This document shows, piece by piece, positions 1 through 6,487 of a DNA stretch of 9,208 nt. The first letter of the stretch is position 1, and every line of letters begins with the position of its first letter. Below the pieces are notes generated by a model. It saw only the letters and a list, made by a program, of their open reading frames with translations. It had not been told where the DNA came from and searched no databases. The stretch comes from Clostridiales bacterium (GTDB lineage: Bacteria; Bacillota; Clostridia; Oscillospirales; Oscillospiraceae): positions 1-9,208 of the forward strand of contig SFFV01000037.1 of assembly GCA_004557735.1 (NCBI GenBank), written 5' to 3'. Position numbers and translations under genes: made by a program.

Positions 1-60
1 CCTTTGTTTGATCATAGTATAGCCAATCTAAAATAACATTTCGGTGATGATATCACATAA

Positions 61-90
61 AAAGAGCGGCATTGCTGCCGCTCTAAACTT
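61..90. terminator. Hairpin terminator, possibly bidirectional
   Basis: A perfect 9-bp stem, AGAGCGGCA (63-71) and TGCCGCTCT (76-84), closes a 4-nt loop. A-rich sequence lies on its left and a T-rich stretch on its right, so it could terminate transcription in either direction. No confident gene ends here. On the minus strand one weak reading frame stops at 83-85, at the base of the stem. Confidence 0.6.
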
Positions 91-338
91 TTTCGCTATT
101 AAGTAATTCAAAGATATGTTCACTGGAACGGATGATTTGAAACTGCTTATCTTTTACGGATGTTTTTTCTTGCCTCCTCCAGCGAGAGAGAAGCATATAA
201 ATGAACCGTGTTTGCTTCCTGCCTATAGCGATTAAAGAACTAAAGAAGGAGCAGAGTAAACTCGTGTTGCCAATTCCTGATTGAGCATGTACAAACTCTT
301 GGGATCTGAGCCGAAGAGTTCCATTTTGGAAATCAAAT
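91..338. other. No confident gene; weak minus-strand coding traces
   Basis: No intact gene is visible. On the minus strand a short frame ending at 147-149 reads like the tail of a protein (VHLYASLSLEEARKNIRKR). A second minus frame, starting near 325 (MELFGSDPKSLYMLNQELA), stops at 232-234. The two could be one C-terminal region broken by a frameshift, but I recognise neither and chance frames are possible. The stretch directly abuts the point where HipA-like homology begins on the plus strand, so it probably records a rearrangement junction. Confidence 0.25.
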
Positions 339-680
339 CATTTGAATAACATCGCGGTTTTGGAGCAGAACGGTAAATACGATTACTGTCCGATTTTCGA
401 TAACGGCGCCGGGCTGTTGTCAAACGTACAGATGTCCCCCATGGACATAGACCCGAAGGCGCTGATCGCCGCTCAGAGGCCAAGACCGTTCAACACGACG
501 TTCAACCGTCAGGTCGGAACCGTGCGCAGCCTGTACGGTCATCAGCTCCACATGCCGAAGCTGACACGAGATGAAATCCGCACTGAACTTGCCCCGCTTT
601 TGACCTATTATGCGGAACGCGACAGGGGCATTATCACGGATCGGGTGTGCGAAACGATACGGATGAGACAGCGTTTTTAA
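339..680 (+). pseudogene. 5'-truncated HipA-like serine/threonine kinase fragment
   Basis: The readable part begins HLNNIAVLEQNGKYDY and continues with CPIFDNGAGLLSN. This matches the catalytic loop (D-R-H-x-x-N) and metal-binding D-N-G segment of HipA/CtkA-type toxin kinases in the order expected for the C-terminal half. The frame is open upstream only to a stop at 282-284, and the residues before H-L-N-N (FWKSN) do not look like a kinase: the catalytic Asp-Arg is missing and there is no N-lobe or ATP-binding region. About 113 residues remain, against more than 300 for full HipA kinases. A TTG at 342 could serve as a start, but no good ribosome-binding site precedes it. I read this as a non-functional remnant, convergent with the hydrolase gene. 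Family assignment is from motifs only. Confidence 0.6.
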
Positions 681-730
681 CATTCGCCCCTGCTCACCCG
701 CACCACGAAAGAAATACTAAATGCGGCAGC

Positions 731-750
731 AAAAAGCGGGGCAGCTCCCC
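731..750 (-). terminator. Candidate terminator of the cca-hydrolase operon
   Basis: Read on the minus strand, GGGG (747-750) and CCCC (738-741) flank a 5-nt loop and are followed by GC and a T5 tract (731-735). It lies about 70 bp beyond the stop of the hydrolase gene. The stem is short, so confidence is moderate. Confidence 0.4.
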
Positions 751-820
751 ATGAGACCGCACCCTCTCGGCTCCGTAATGCTTCTCTTTTGCCGCGCATT
801 TACGGGATCATTTCCGTTTT

Positions 821-1453
821 TTACGAAAGCCGCGGCACGATGACGCCTCTCGGCTCCGCCGCCGTGAGCGCAAACGCGTCTGTTTCAAGAAAACGCACAT
901 CCGCCGCGGCAAAAAGCGCGGTAAAGGCGTCGAGTGTGCCGATCTCATCAAAGCCGAAGCTCTTTCCCCGGTAGTGCATCGGCACGATACAGCGCGGCGC
1001 GAGATTCTCCGCAATGGCATAGGCCTCTTCCGCATCCACCGTATAGTACCCGCCAACAGGCAGGAGCAGCGCATCGCAAGCGCGCAGCGCGGCGACCGTA
1101 CCGCCGTCCGGCATGCAGCCGGTGTCGCCCATGTGGACAACGCGCAGCGTACCGAAGCGGAACTGCCGGATCGTGTTCATCCCGCGCCGCGCGCCGCCGT
1201 GGTGATCGTGCGGAACAGAAAATTCCCGCACGGAGAAATCGTCCGGGGCTTTCCCGCCGGTAAGCTCCACGCACGCCGCGGCGCTGTGGTCGCCGTGGCC
1301 GTGGGAGCAGTATACGGCATCCGCGCCCACATGCAGCGGAGCGAGGCCCGGGATATACCCGTCCTCGTAAGGATCGGTCACAAGGGAAAATCCGGCATAC
1401 TCCATGCGGAAGCACGAGTGGCCGAGCCACCGGATCGTTACCGTTTCATTCAC
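821..1453 (-). CDS. UlaG-like MBL-fold metal-dependent hydrolase
   Basis: This 210-residue protein belongs to the metallo-beta-lactamase fold group resembling UlaG (COG2220-type). Visible motifs are the N-terminal IRWLGHSCFRME strand-turn, the metal-binding HGHGDH signature (H-x-H-x-D-H, residues 51-56), a histidine cluster PHDHHGG near 82-87, the HMGDTG metal-bridging Asp near 110, and VPMHYRGKSF with a late histidine near 160. Length is normal for compact members. The GTG start at 1451-1453 is chosen because AAGGAG lies about 10 nt upstream, inside the end of cca, and because the conserved fold begins directly after it; a longer open frame to 1525 would only overlap cca. The start overlaps the cca stop by 8 bp, so the two genes are probably translationally coupled. 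The substrate cannot be told; an uncharacterised Zn-dependent hydrolase is the safe reading. Confidence 0.88.
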   Translation of the reverse strand: MNETVTIRWLGHSCFRMEYAGFSLVTDPYEDGYIPGLAPLHVGADAVYCSHGHGDHSAAACVELTGGKAPDDFSVREFSVPHDHHGGARRGMNTIRQFRFGTLRVVHMGDTGCMPDGGTVAALRACDALLLPVGGYYTVDAEEAYAIAENLAPRCIVPMHYRGKSFGFDEIGTLDAFTALFAAADVRFLETDAFALTAAEPRGVIVPRLS

Positions 1454-2792
1454 GTTTCTGCATCTCCTTTCGCGCCGCGGCGAGCAGCGCTTCCTTTTCG
1501 TTCGGCGCCTCTTCATCCAGCACAAGATCGAGCAGCCGGGAGAGCGTCTCCCCCACCGCCGCGCCCGGTTTCAGGCCGAGCGCCAGAAGATCGTTCCCGC
1601 TCACGGCGAGGTCTTTGACGTGCAGGCAGCCCCGCTCGGCCGCGATTTCGTTCAGCAGCCGCTCGTCCTCGTCGGCCAGCGCGGCGAGCCGCGCGGCGGC
1701 GTCGGGCGCGTGTGCCGCGGCGTCCGCGCGCCGGACGAGCAGCAGATTGTGCATATTCTTCTCCCCGATCTTCGCCAGCAGGCGGCGCAGGTCCTTTTTG
1801 CCGTGGCCGGTGCGCATCTCGTGGTTTTCCACGAGCGTGACCACCCGCTCGCGCGTGGCATTGTCGCAGCGCAAAGACCGCAGCGCCGCGTCCGCAATGC
1901 GCGCGCTTACCGCCGGATGGCCGGGGAAGCGGCCGAATCCGGCCTGCGCGTCATATTGGAAAATCTCCGGCTTGCCGCTGTCGTGAAAGAGCATCGTAAG
2001 CCGGAGGACGCTCTCGGGCGCGACCGCGTCCACGGCATGCGCCGTGTGATCCCATACGTCCCAGCAATGGTTCTGCGGGCGGCGCGTATCAAACCCCCGC
2101 ATCGGCGCAAGCTCCGGGAGAAACACGAAAAACACCTCCGGGAATGTGAGCAGCATCTCCCCCGCGCCGCGCGCGCAGAGGATGCCTTTGAGCTCCGAGA
2201 AAATACGCTCGGGGGAAATATTGCGCAGCAGCTCCCGGTTTTCCCGCAGCGCCGCGGCGGTTTTCTCCTCGATGGTCAGACCGAACCGCGCCGCGAAGCG
2301 CAGCGCGCGCAAAATGCGCAGCGCGTCCTCCCGGAAGCGCTCGCCGGGGTCGCCGACGCAGCGGAGGACACCGTTCCTGAGATCCTCCCGCCCGCCGAAA
2401 TCGTCCCGCAGACCGCGCACGGGGCTGTACGCCATGGCGTTCACCGTGAAATCGCGCCGCGCGAGATCGGCGTGGATGTCGCGCACGAACGAAACGCGGT
2501 CCGGGTGGCGGCAGTCGGAGTAGCCGCTCTCGGTGCGAAAGGTCGTGATCTCGATGGGCCCGGACGGTGCGAGCAGCGTAAGCGTGCCGTGTCGAAGCCC
2601 GGTCCCGATCACGCGCTCTCCGGCAAAGGCCTTTTTCATTGCCTCCGGCGGCGCGGCGGTGCAGAGATCCCAGTCGTGCGGCTCGATGCCGAGCAGCGAA
2701 TCGCGCACGCATCCGCCCACGGCGTAGCTCTCCCACCCGGCGCTCTCCAGTTTTTCCAGCGCGCGAGCGGCGTCCTCCGGCAGCTTCATCAT
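1446..2792 (-). CDS. cca: CCA tRNA nucleotidyltransferase with HD domain
   Basis: This 448-residue class II CCA-adding enzyme builds or repairs the 3' CCA of tRNAs in the cytoplasm. The nucleotidyltransferase head shows YAVGGCVRDSLLG (residues 23-35), the catalytic D-W-D pair at 40/42, GTGLRHGT (63-70), the RRDFTVNAMAY motif (112-122), and the RFREDALRILRALRFAAR template-base segment (152-169). A C-terminal HD phosphohydrolase module follows: WDHTAHAVD near 247, FHDSGKPE (269-276), FPGHP near 289, and ENHEM near 322. The start at 2790-2792 is preceded by GGGGAGGG at ideal spacing; the next codon is also ATG. The frame is open further upstream but lacks a ribosome-binding site there. It is the first gene of a two-gene minus-strand unit with the MBL hydrolase and is divergent from the M15 gene. 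It could in principle be an A-adding or CC-adding specialist, but a single copy favours full CCA addition. Confidence 0.95.
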   Translation of the reverse strand: MMKLPEDAARALEKLESAGWESYAVGGCVRDSLLGIEPHDWDLCTAAPPEAMKKAFAGERVIGTGLRHGTLTLLAPSGPIEITTFRTESGYSDCRHPDRVSFVRDIHADLARRDFTVNAMAYSPVRGLRDDFGGREDLRNGVLRCVGDPGERFREDALRILRALRFAARFGLTIEEKTAAALRENRELLRNISPERIFSELKGILCARGAGEMLLTFPEVFFVFLPELAPMRGFDTRRPQNHCWDVWDHTAHAVDAVAPESVLRLTMLFHDSGKPEIFQYDAQAGFGRFPGHPAVSARIADAALRSLRCDNATRERVVTLVENHEMRTGHGKKDLRRLLAKIGEKNMHNLLLVRRADAAAHAPDAAARLAALADEDERLLNEIAAERGCLHVKDLAVSGNDLLALGLKPGAAVGETLSRLLDLVLDEEAPNEKEALLAAARKEMQKRE

Positions 2793-2817
2793 GTTCCCTC
2801 CCCTTCCATTACATGTC

Positions 2818-2846
2818 AGTATACCACACGCCCCGCTCCGCCGAAA
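2818..2846 (-). promoter_or_regulatory. Promoter for cca
   Basis: On the minus strand an extended -10, TGGTATACT (core 2818-2823), sits about 25 bp before the cca start codon. The -35 at 2841-2846 (TTTCGG) is poor, so activity would rely on the extended -10. The resulting leader is short, roughly 20 nt. Confidence 0.5.
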
Positions 2847-2856
2847 GCCCCCGGCG

Positions 2857-2885
2857 TTGACGCGCGGAAAAAAATCGGGTATATT
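2857..2885 (+). promoter_or_regulatory. Sigma-A-type promoter for the M15 peptidase gene
   Basis: TTGACG (2857-2862) and TATATT (2880-2885) are separated by exactly 17 bp, a near-consensus vegetative promoter. The predicted start site near 2892 leaves a leader of about 29 nt containing GAGAGG (2907-2912), 8 nt before the ATG. It is back-to-back with the cca promoter. Confidence 0.75.
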
Positions 2886-2920
2886 GCTCATATATTCTTT
2901 CTAAATGAGAGGCTCTGCCA

Positions 2921-4639
2921 ATGAAAAAACGAGGCATCCGCACTTTTGCTGCGGCGCTGCTCGCGGCGCTCCTCCTCGGCGCTCTTCCGGCGCTCGCCGC
3001 CGACGGGGAGGGCGGCACGGCGGAAAACGGCGCGATCGACTTTCTCTCCTACGAGGAAGCGGTGACGTATTTCGATTTTGATACCGCCGCGAGCAACTGG
3101 TGCACAAATTTCGGCATGGATCCCTCCGTATCGCTGGAGGAAGCGAAGGCCGCCATTCTCCGCGGCACGGACCGCGAGCTCGTTATCCGGCTCGCCACGT
3201 TCGCGCGCGACGCCGGTTACGGGGACGAAAAGCTCGTCGTGACGAACGCCTTCCGCCCGGCGTGCTATCAGGAGGTCATCGGCCTGCACGACTCCAACGC
3301 CAACACCGGCCCCTTCCGCCGCGCGCTGCTCTGGAACGGGCGGAGCGTCACGGACTTCTGGTGGAGCGCCGAGACCGCCCCCGGCTGGCCGGAGGACTAT
3401 TCCATCGATCTTTCCGCCTACGATATCCAGACGCTCGATCTGCGCTACTACTACCGCGCCGCGCTGCGGCTCTGGGACAACACCTGGGCGAACGGCTACT
3501 ATGCCCGCCCCGGGTGCAGCGGCCACAACTCCGGCAACGCGATGGATATATCGAACTACTGGCTGGGCGCGAACTTCAAAACAAGCTACGCCAACCCCAA
3601 AACCGGCGTTGTGTACCACATGGCGGACTACGGGCTCTACAAGCCGCTCCAGCCCTCGGCGGCGACCGCGGGCGAAACGTGGCACATCACGTCCTCGCAG
3701 GAGGTGCTTGCGCTCGCCAATTACGACAACGCCCTTCTCTCCGGCTATGAGATCGTGTACGCGCTCTATTATAACCCGTCGCTGCGCGGCTGGTCGATGG
3801 CGGACGGACGCGGGCTGTACATCGGCGCGGGCGTCACGGTATTGCAGATCGAGCTCTGCCGCCGCGGGCTGCTCGAGGAGAAATACATCACCGGTTACTT
3901 CTGCTCCAAAACCGACGAGGCCGTGCGCGCCTTCCAGTCGCAGCAGGGTCTCGTGTCGGACGGCATCGCCGGCAGCGGCACGGTGCAGGCGCTGCTTGCG
4001 GAGGAGCCGCGCACCGGCGACACGGCCGCGCCCGAGCTGACGGCCTCGACCATCGGCGCGGCAACTTCCAAAGGCTTTTCGCTCTTTCTCTCCGGCACGG
4101 ACGAGAAGGGGCTCAACGCGTTCCGCGTCGATACGCGCGGCGAGGGCGACGACGTGTGGGTCACGCGCTACTACAACGCCCCCGTCTCCGGCTCCGGCAC
4201 GCTCGACGTGGATATCTGGCGGCAGGGAAATTACGAGGTGCGCGCCGCCGCGTGCGACACGGACGGCAACGAAAGCCCGCTCGCCGACGTCGGCACGGTG
4301 TTCATCGATACGACAAGCCCCGTCATCCGCTCGCTCACGATCACCGACATCACCGAGTCCGGCTTCCTGCTGCACCACCGCGTCACCGATAACGGAACGC
4401 TCGCGGGGCTGACCGTCACGCTCACATCGGATACGGGCGAAGAGCGCAGCACATTCCTCGTCACCGACGGCGAGAGCGATTTCCCGTGGACGGCCGACGG
4501 TCTGACCGAGGGCGTGTGGACGATCTCCGTCACGGCGACCGACGCCGCCGGGAACGGGAGCCGCTACACGTTCGACTGGAAATATACCGCCGGTGAAGCG
4601 CGCCCCGGTCTCACCATCGCCCGCCTCGGCGCACCGTAA
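2921..4639 (+). CDS. Secreted VanY-like M15 peptidase with PG-binding and Ig-like domains
   Basis: A 572-residue exported protein, probably a D,D- or L,D-carboxypeptidase acting on peptidoglycan stems. Residues 1-27 form a signal peptide (KKRGIR, a hydrophobic AALLAALLLG core, cleavage after ALA). The M15/VanY domain spans about 100-260: TNAFRP near 109, CSGHNSGNAMDI (199-210) giving Zn ligands His202 and Asp209, and ETWHIT (252-257) giving catalytic Glu252 and Zn ligand His255. Residues about 290-360 (GVTVLQIELCRRGLL, DEAVRAFQSQQGL) form a PG_binding_1 domain. Two Ig-like or GBS_Bsp-like beta repeats follow, about 368-460 and 461-555, each with a DTxxP opening and a CDTDGNESP/ATDAAGNGS close. 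The start has a ribosome-binding site and promoter. Family knowledge gives enzyme class; exact bond specificity is not visible. Its stop codon lies in the left 24-bp direct repeat, and no terminator follows before foreign-looking sequence. Confidence 0.9.
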   Translation: MKKRGIRTFAAALLAALLLGALPALAADGEGGTAENGAIDFLSYEEAVTYFDFDTAASNWCTNFGMDPSVSLEEAKAAILRGTDRELVIRLATFARDAGYGDEKLVVTNAFRPACYQEVIGLHDSNANTGPFRRALLWNGRSVTDFWWSAETAPGWPEDYSIDLSAYDIQTLDLRYYYRAALRLWDNTWANGYYARPGCSGHNSGNAMDISNYWLGANFKTSYANPKTGVVYHMADYGLYKPLQPSAATAGETWHITSSQEVLALANYDNALLSGYEIVYALYYNPSLRGWSMADGRGLYIGAGVTVLQIELCRRGLLEEKYITGYFCSKTDEAVRAFQSQQGLVSDGIAGSGTVQALLAEEPRTGDTAAPELTASTIGAATSKGFSLFLSGTDEKGLNAFRVDTRGEGDDVWVTRYYNAPVSGSGTLDVDIWRQGNYEVRAAACDTDGNESPLADVGTVFIDTTSPVIRSLTITDITESGFLLHHRVTDNGTLAGLTVTLTSDTGEERSTFLVTDGESDFPWTADGLTEGVWTISVTATDAAGNGSRYTFDWKYTAGEARPGLTIARLGAP

Positions 4640-4650
4640 CGCGGCGGCGC
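4627..4650 (+). repeat. Left 24-bp direct repeat (att-like)
   Basis: The 24 bases here are identical to 9047-9070, with central text gcaccgtaacgcggcggc. This copy covers the last codons and TAA stop of the M15 gene. Identity ends sharply on both sides (4626 T against C; 4651 G against A). I interpret the pair as the boundary repeats of an insertion. Confidence 0.75.
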
Positions 4651-4910
4651 GCCCGTCCCTCCCGCGGCTGGTTCGCCATCGCCAAGTATAATCATTCGAG
4701 GAGATGGCAGCTCCTGCCGGAGAAATCAGATCTGCCGGTGTACAACAACCGCGCCGCACCGGGATCCCTGCCGCAGTTGAAGGTGAGGGTGATATCGGAT
4801 CATAACTTTGAGGACGAAAAGCCATCGGATGGAAAACCCGAAATCCATCGGAGCGCAGTAACCAACGCTTTTTTACTGAATCCAAATTCATTGAGATCAA
4901 ATTCCGTGAA

Positions 4911-4947
4911 TGCACATCGGCAAATTATCACTTTTTGCCGATATGCA
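4911..4947. repeat. Imperfect inverted repeat (hairpin 1)
   Basis: A 14-bp stem with one mismatch is formed by 4911-4924 (TGCACATCGGCAAA) and 4934-4947, with a 9-nt loop. The A/T tracts at the loop side resemble a terminator core, but no T run follows outside the stem. It could end read-through transcription from the M15 gene, which lost its own downstream hairpin to the insertion. Confidence 0.55.
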
Positions 4948-4982
4948 CAGCATAAGACGCGACATATAAAACACCGAGTAGA

Positions 4983-5019
4983 GGGGGTAACTTTTTGCGT
5001 TTTTGCAAAAGTTACCCCC
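4983..5019. repeat. Perfect inverted repeat (hairpin 2)
   Basis: GGGGGTAACTTTT (4983-4995) pairs perfectly with AAAAGTTACCCCC (5007-5019). A further TGC/GCA pairing with one bulged T leaves a tiny loop. A4982 and T5020 extend the stem. No T run follows on either strand, so it is not a standard terminator. It lies between the plus-strand remnant and the minus-strand truncated gene. Confidence 0.65.
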
Positions 5020-5062
5020 TTACCCGTGCAATTTTTGTATATTTGAGTGCTGAAATAAAACT

Positions 5063-5593
5063 TTACCAGTATCCTTTCCGCTTCGGCATTTTGTTTTCTG
5101 AGCTTTTGCTATGCTTCCGTACACCGAAATAAGGATCCTCTGCATGAATGGTTGGATCAAGCCAATCCGCTTTCGCGTTCGCCCATTTGATCCATTCCTC
5201 CGATTTCTGGCCGGCGGCCTTCACTGCAGCAATATATGCACGGAGCTTGCAGGCAGTATCATAATCTTCCGCTGCGTTGATCAGTCCTTCTGTATAATCG
5301 ATCTCCGTGTTATATCGTACGCAGATCTCTTCTGCCTTCCTGCGTTCCTCTTCCTCTTTGCGCCTCTTTTCTTCCGCTTCCAATCGCTGCAGCCGCACAG
5401 CGTAGGATGCTTCATAGAAGGCAATCATGATCTCGCCGATTCGATCTTCGAGAGAGTAGGATTTGCAATCCATGAATTTATATTTCCCGTTAATGGTCAG
5501 CGTCAGTCTTCCGTTCCATGGATGCTCCCATTTGGGAATATTCGGCTTAGATGCCCAGGAGTTTTTCCGCTTTGCTTCTTCATATTTGAGCAA
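5063..5593 (-). pseudogene. C-terminal fragment of a coiled-coil hypothetical protein
   Basis: About 176 residues in an open frame with a TTG at the upstream end and no ribosome-binding site for it. It opens LLKYEEAKRKNSWASKPNIP, then WNGRLTLTINGKYKFMD, then an EEKRRKEEEERRKAEE coiled coil (residues about 73-88), then a helical tail with EEWIKWANAKADWLDPTIHAE. I recall this layout as the C-terminal half of hypothetical proteins common in Clostridia accessory DNA, whose N-terminal halves carry a helix-turn-helix-like segment; that memory is unverified. The N-terminal part is missing. The frame starts inside the end of a 43-aa ORF (5580-5711) with a frame change, so the two were probably joined by deletion. 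The stop is at 5063-5065, next to hairpin 2. Confidence 0.5.
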
Positions 5594-5711
5594 GGCCAGC
5601 TTTTCTCATGCCCATGGTTACTGCTGCTGCGGAGATGCCTAAATACTGTGCGGCTGCTTGAATGGCAACTCGGTTCATTCCACGAATATCGTCATCTGAA
5701 TACTTGCTCAT
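5580..5711 (-). CDS. 43-aa helix-turn-helix-like small ORF
   Basis: The ORF begins MSKYSDDDIRGMNRVAIQAA and continues AQYLGISAAAVTMGMRKAGL. It looks like the N-terminal recognition segment of small excisionase- or MerR-like DNA-binding proteins found in mobile elements, in which a beta wing normally follows. A strong AAGGAGGTG (5718-5726) lies 6 nt before the ATG, and an extended -10 promoter is at 5766-5771, so the 5' end is intact. The protein stops after AQI, just where the C-terminal fragment downstream begins in another frame, so it is probably truncated. It is divergent from abiEi. Function is not assignable; a truncated regulator or excisionase is possible. Confidence 0.5.
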   Translation of the reverse strand: MSKYSDDDIRGMNRVAIQAAAQYLGISAAAVTMGMRKAGLAQI

Positions 5712-5765
5712 GCCCTTCACCTCCTTCCGTTGAGCAATGTTATTTTTTCAACCTCTGCGCTAACC

Positions 5766-5795
5766 ATTATATCACGTTAAACTATTGGAAAACAA
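5766..5795 (-). promoter_or_regulatory. Promoter for the 43-aa ORF
   Basis: On the minus strand TGATATAAT gives an extended, consensus -10 (TATAAT at 5766-5771). TTGTTT (5790-5795) is a fair -35 at 18-bp spacing. The leader to the ATG at 5711 would be about 50 nt. Confidence 0.6.
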
Positions 5796-5836
5796 AGAAA
5801 TGCCCTCAAAAAGAATATAATGAATTGCAAAAACAC

Positions 5837-5870
5837 TTGATTTCTGCCAGTAATTACAGTATTATTGTAA
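5837..5870 (+). promoter_or_regulatory. abiE promoter with overlapping inverted repeat
   Basis: TTGATT (5837-5842) and TATTAT (5860-5865) are 17 bp apart. TTACA (5854-5858) and TGTAA (5866-5870) form an inverted repeat centred on the -10, and outer CCAG/CTGG arms (5847-5850 and 5871-5874) add imperfect symmetry. In studied AbiE systems the AbiEi antitoxin represses its own promoter by binding inverted repeats, so this is a plausible operator; the exact site here is inferred. The leader to the ATG is very short, about 13 nt. Confidence 0.6.
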
Positions 5871-5884
5871 CTGGTGGTGAAAAT

Positions 5885-6487
5885 ATGCTGAAAACGCATC
5901 TTGTCCTTATGGATGAACTGAAGGACTACTGCAATCCCGCAATGAAGATTACGAGCATGGTAAAGAACGGCGAGTTGACCCGCGTCGTGCGCGGGCTGTA
6001 CGAGACCGATCCCCATACGCCGGGCTATCTTCTCGCAGCGAGCATCTACGGCCCGTCCTATCTGTCTTTTGAATATGCTCTGGCCCATCATGGCCTGATC
6101 CCGGAAGCCGTCCATCAATTCACATCGGCAACCTTTGACAAGAAGCGGGTCAAGCAGTTTGAAACGCCATTCGGCGTCTTCAGTTATCGGGACGTGCCGG
6201 AAGCCGTTTTCCCCTATGACGTCCTGCCGATGGTCGAAACCGGATACAGCTTTCGCTTGGCCACGCCGGAAAAAGCGCTCTGTGACGAGTTGTACAAGCT
6301 CTCACCCTGCGCAAATCGCGCGGAGCTGGAACAACTGCTGTTTGAAGATCTGCGGATCGACCGGCAAGCATTCTTGGGGCTTGACATCGCGGAAATGGAA
6401 CAGCTTGCCACGCTGTATCAGACGAAGAACCATAAGCTGCTGCGATCCTGGATCAGAAAGGAGACCCGTCATGCAACAGGTACTTGA
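5885..6487 (+). CDS. abiEi: Type IV TA antitoxin AbiEi
   Basis: This 200-residue protein is the antitoxin and transcriptional repressor of an AbiE system. Residues 1-45 fit the winged helix-turn-helix of AbiEi_4-type antitoxins (MKITSMVKNGELTRVVRGLYETD; the 'hits G-L-Y' wing end is typical). The rest fits the AbiEi C-terminal domain: SYLSFEYALAHHGLIPE near 58-74 and RLATPEKALCDELYKLSP near 124-141, the latter a hallmark. The frame is open far upstream, but the ATG at 5885 follows GGTGGTGA and lies just after the promoter, whereas upstream sequence is antisense to other genes. It overlaps abiEii by 17 bp, so the pair is co-transcribed and probably coupled. In AbiE systems the toxin is neutralised without stable antitoxin-toxin complex formation (type IV). 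Complete, with no sign of damage. Confidence 0.88.
   Translation: MLKTHLVLMDELKDYCNPAMKITSMVKNGELTRVVRGLYETDPHTPGYLLAASIYGPSYLSFEYALAHHGLIPEAVHQFTSATFDKKRVKQFETPFGVFSYRDVPEAVFPYDVLPMVETGYSFRLATPEKALCDELYKLSPCANRAELEQLLFEDLRIDRQAFLGLDIAEMEQLATLYQTKNHKLLRSWIRKETRHATGT

Larger units (their letters stand above)
4657..5046 (+). pseudogene. Open frame at left island edge, possible ORF remnant
   Basis: The plus-strand frame enters from the repeat without a start codon and reads GWFAIAKYNHSRRWQLLPEK followed by SDLPVYNNRAAPGSLPQLKV up to about 4860. This has natural-looking composition and good codons. Beyond 4860 it turns low-complexity and runs through two palindromes to a stop at 5044-5046. A GTG at 4738 could start a 102-residue product, but no ribosome-binding site supports it. 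I do not recognise the family. The likeliest reading is a piece of a gene whose 5' part was lost at the island boundary; chance openness is possible. Confidence 0.3.

Noticed and set aside
763..858. 13-bp direct repeat cctctcggctccg at 763-775 and 846-858
   Set aside because: It is short, GC-biased and lies partly in the end of the hydrolase gene; there is no sign it bounds anything.
2790..2891. Longer cca start adding 33 residues
   Set aside because: The extension runs over the divergent promoters, lacks a ribosome-binding site, and precedes the normal N-terminus of the family.
1404..2924. 506-codon open frame on the plus strand across cca
   Set aside because: It is the antisense of the cca motifs, is rich in Arg, Pro, His and Ala, and has no ribosome-binding site.
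2888..4915. 675-codon open frame on the minus strand across the M15 gene
   Set aside because: It is antisense to a clearly coding plus-strand gene with signal peptide and catalytic motifs. The frame is open because of GC-rich codon bias and shows no recognisable domain.
5111..5884. N-terminal extension of the abiEi frame by about 258 codons
   Set aside because: This part is antisense to the truncated coiled-coil gene and lies upstream of the abiE promoter. The true start at 5885 has a ribosome-binding site and matches the usual AbiEi N-terminus.
6135..6470. Upstream part of the abiEii frame
   Set aside because: It is an alternative frame within abiEi; the ATG at 6471 has a good ribosome-binding site and begins the family's usual N-terminus.
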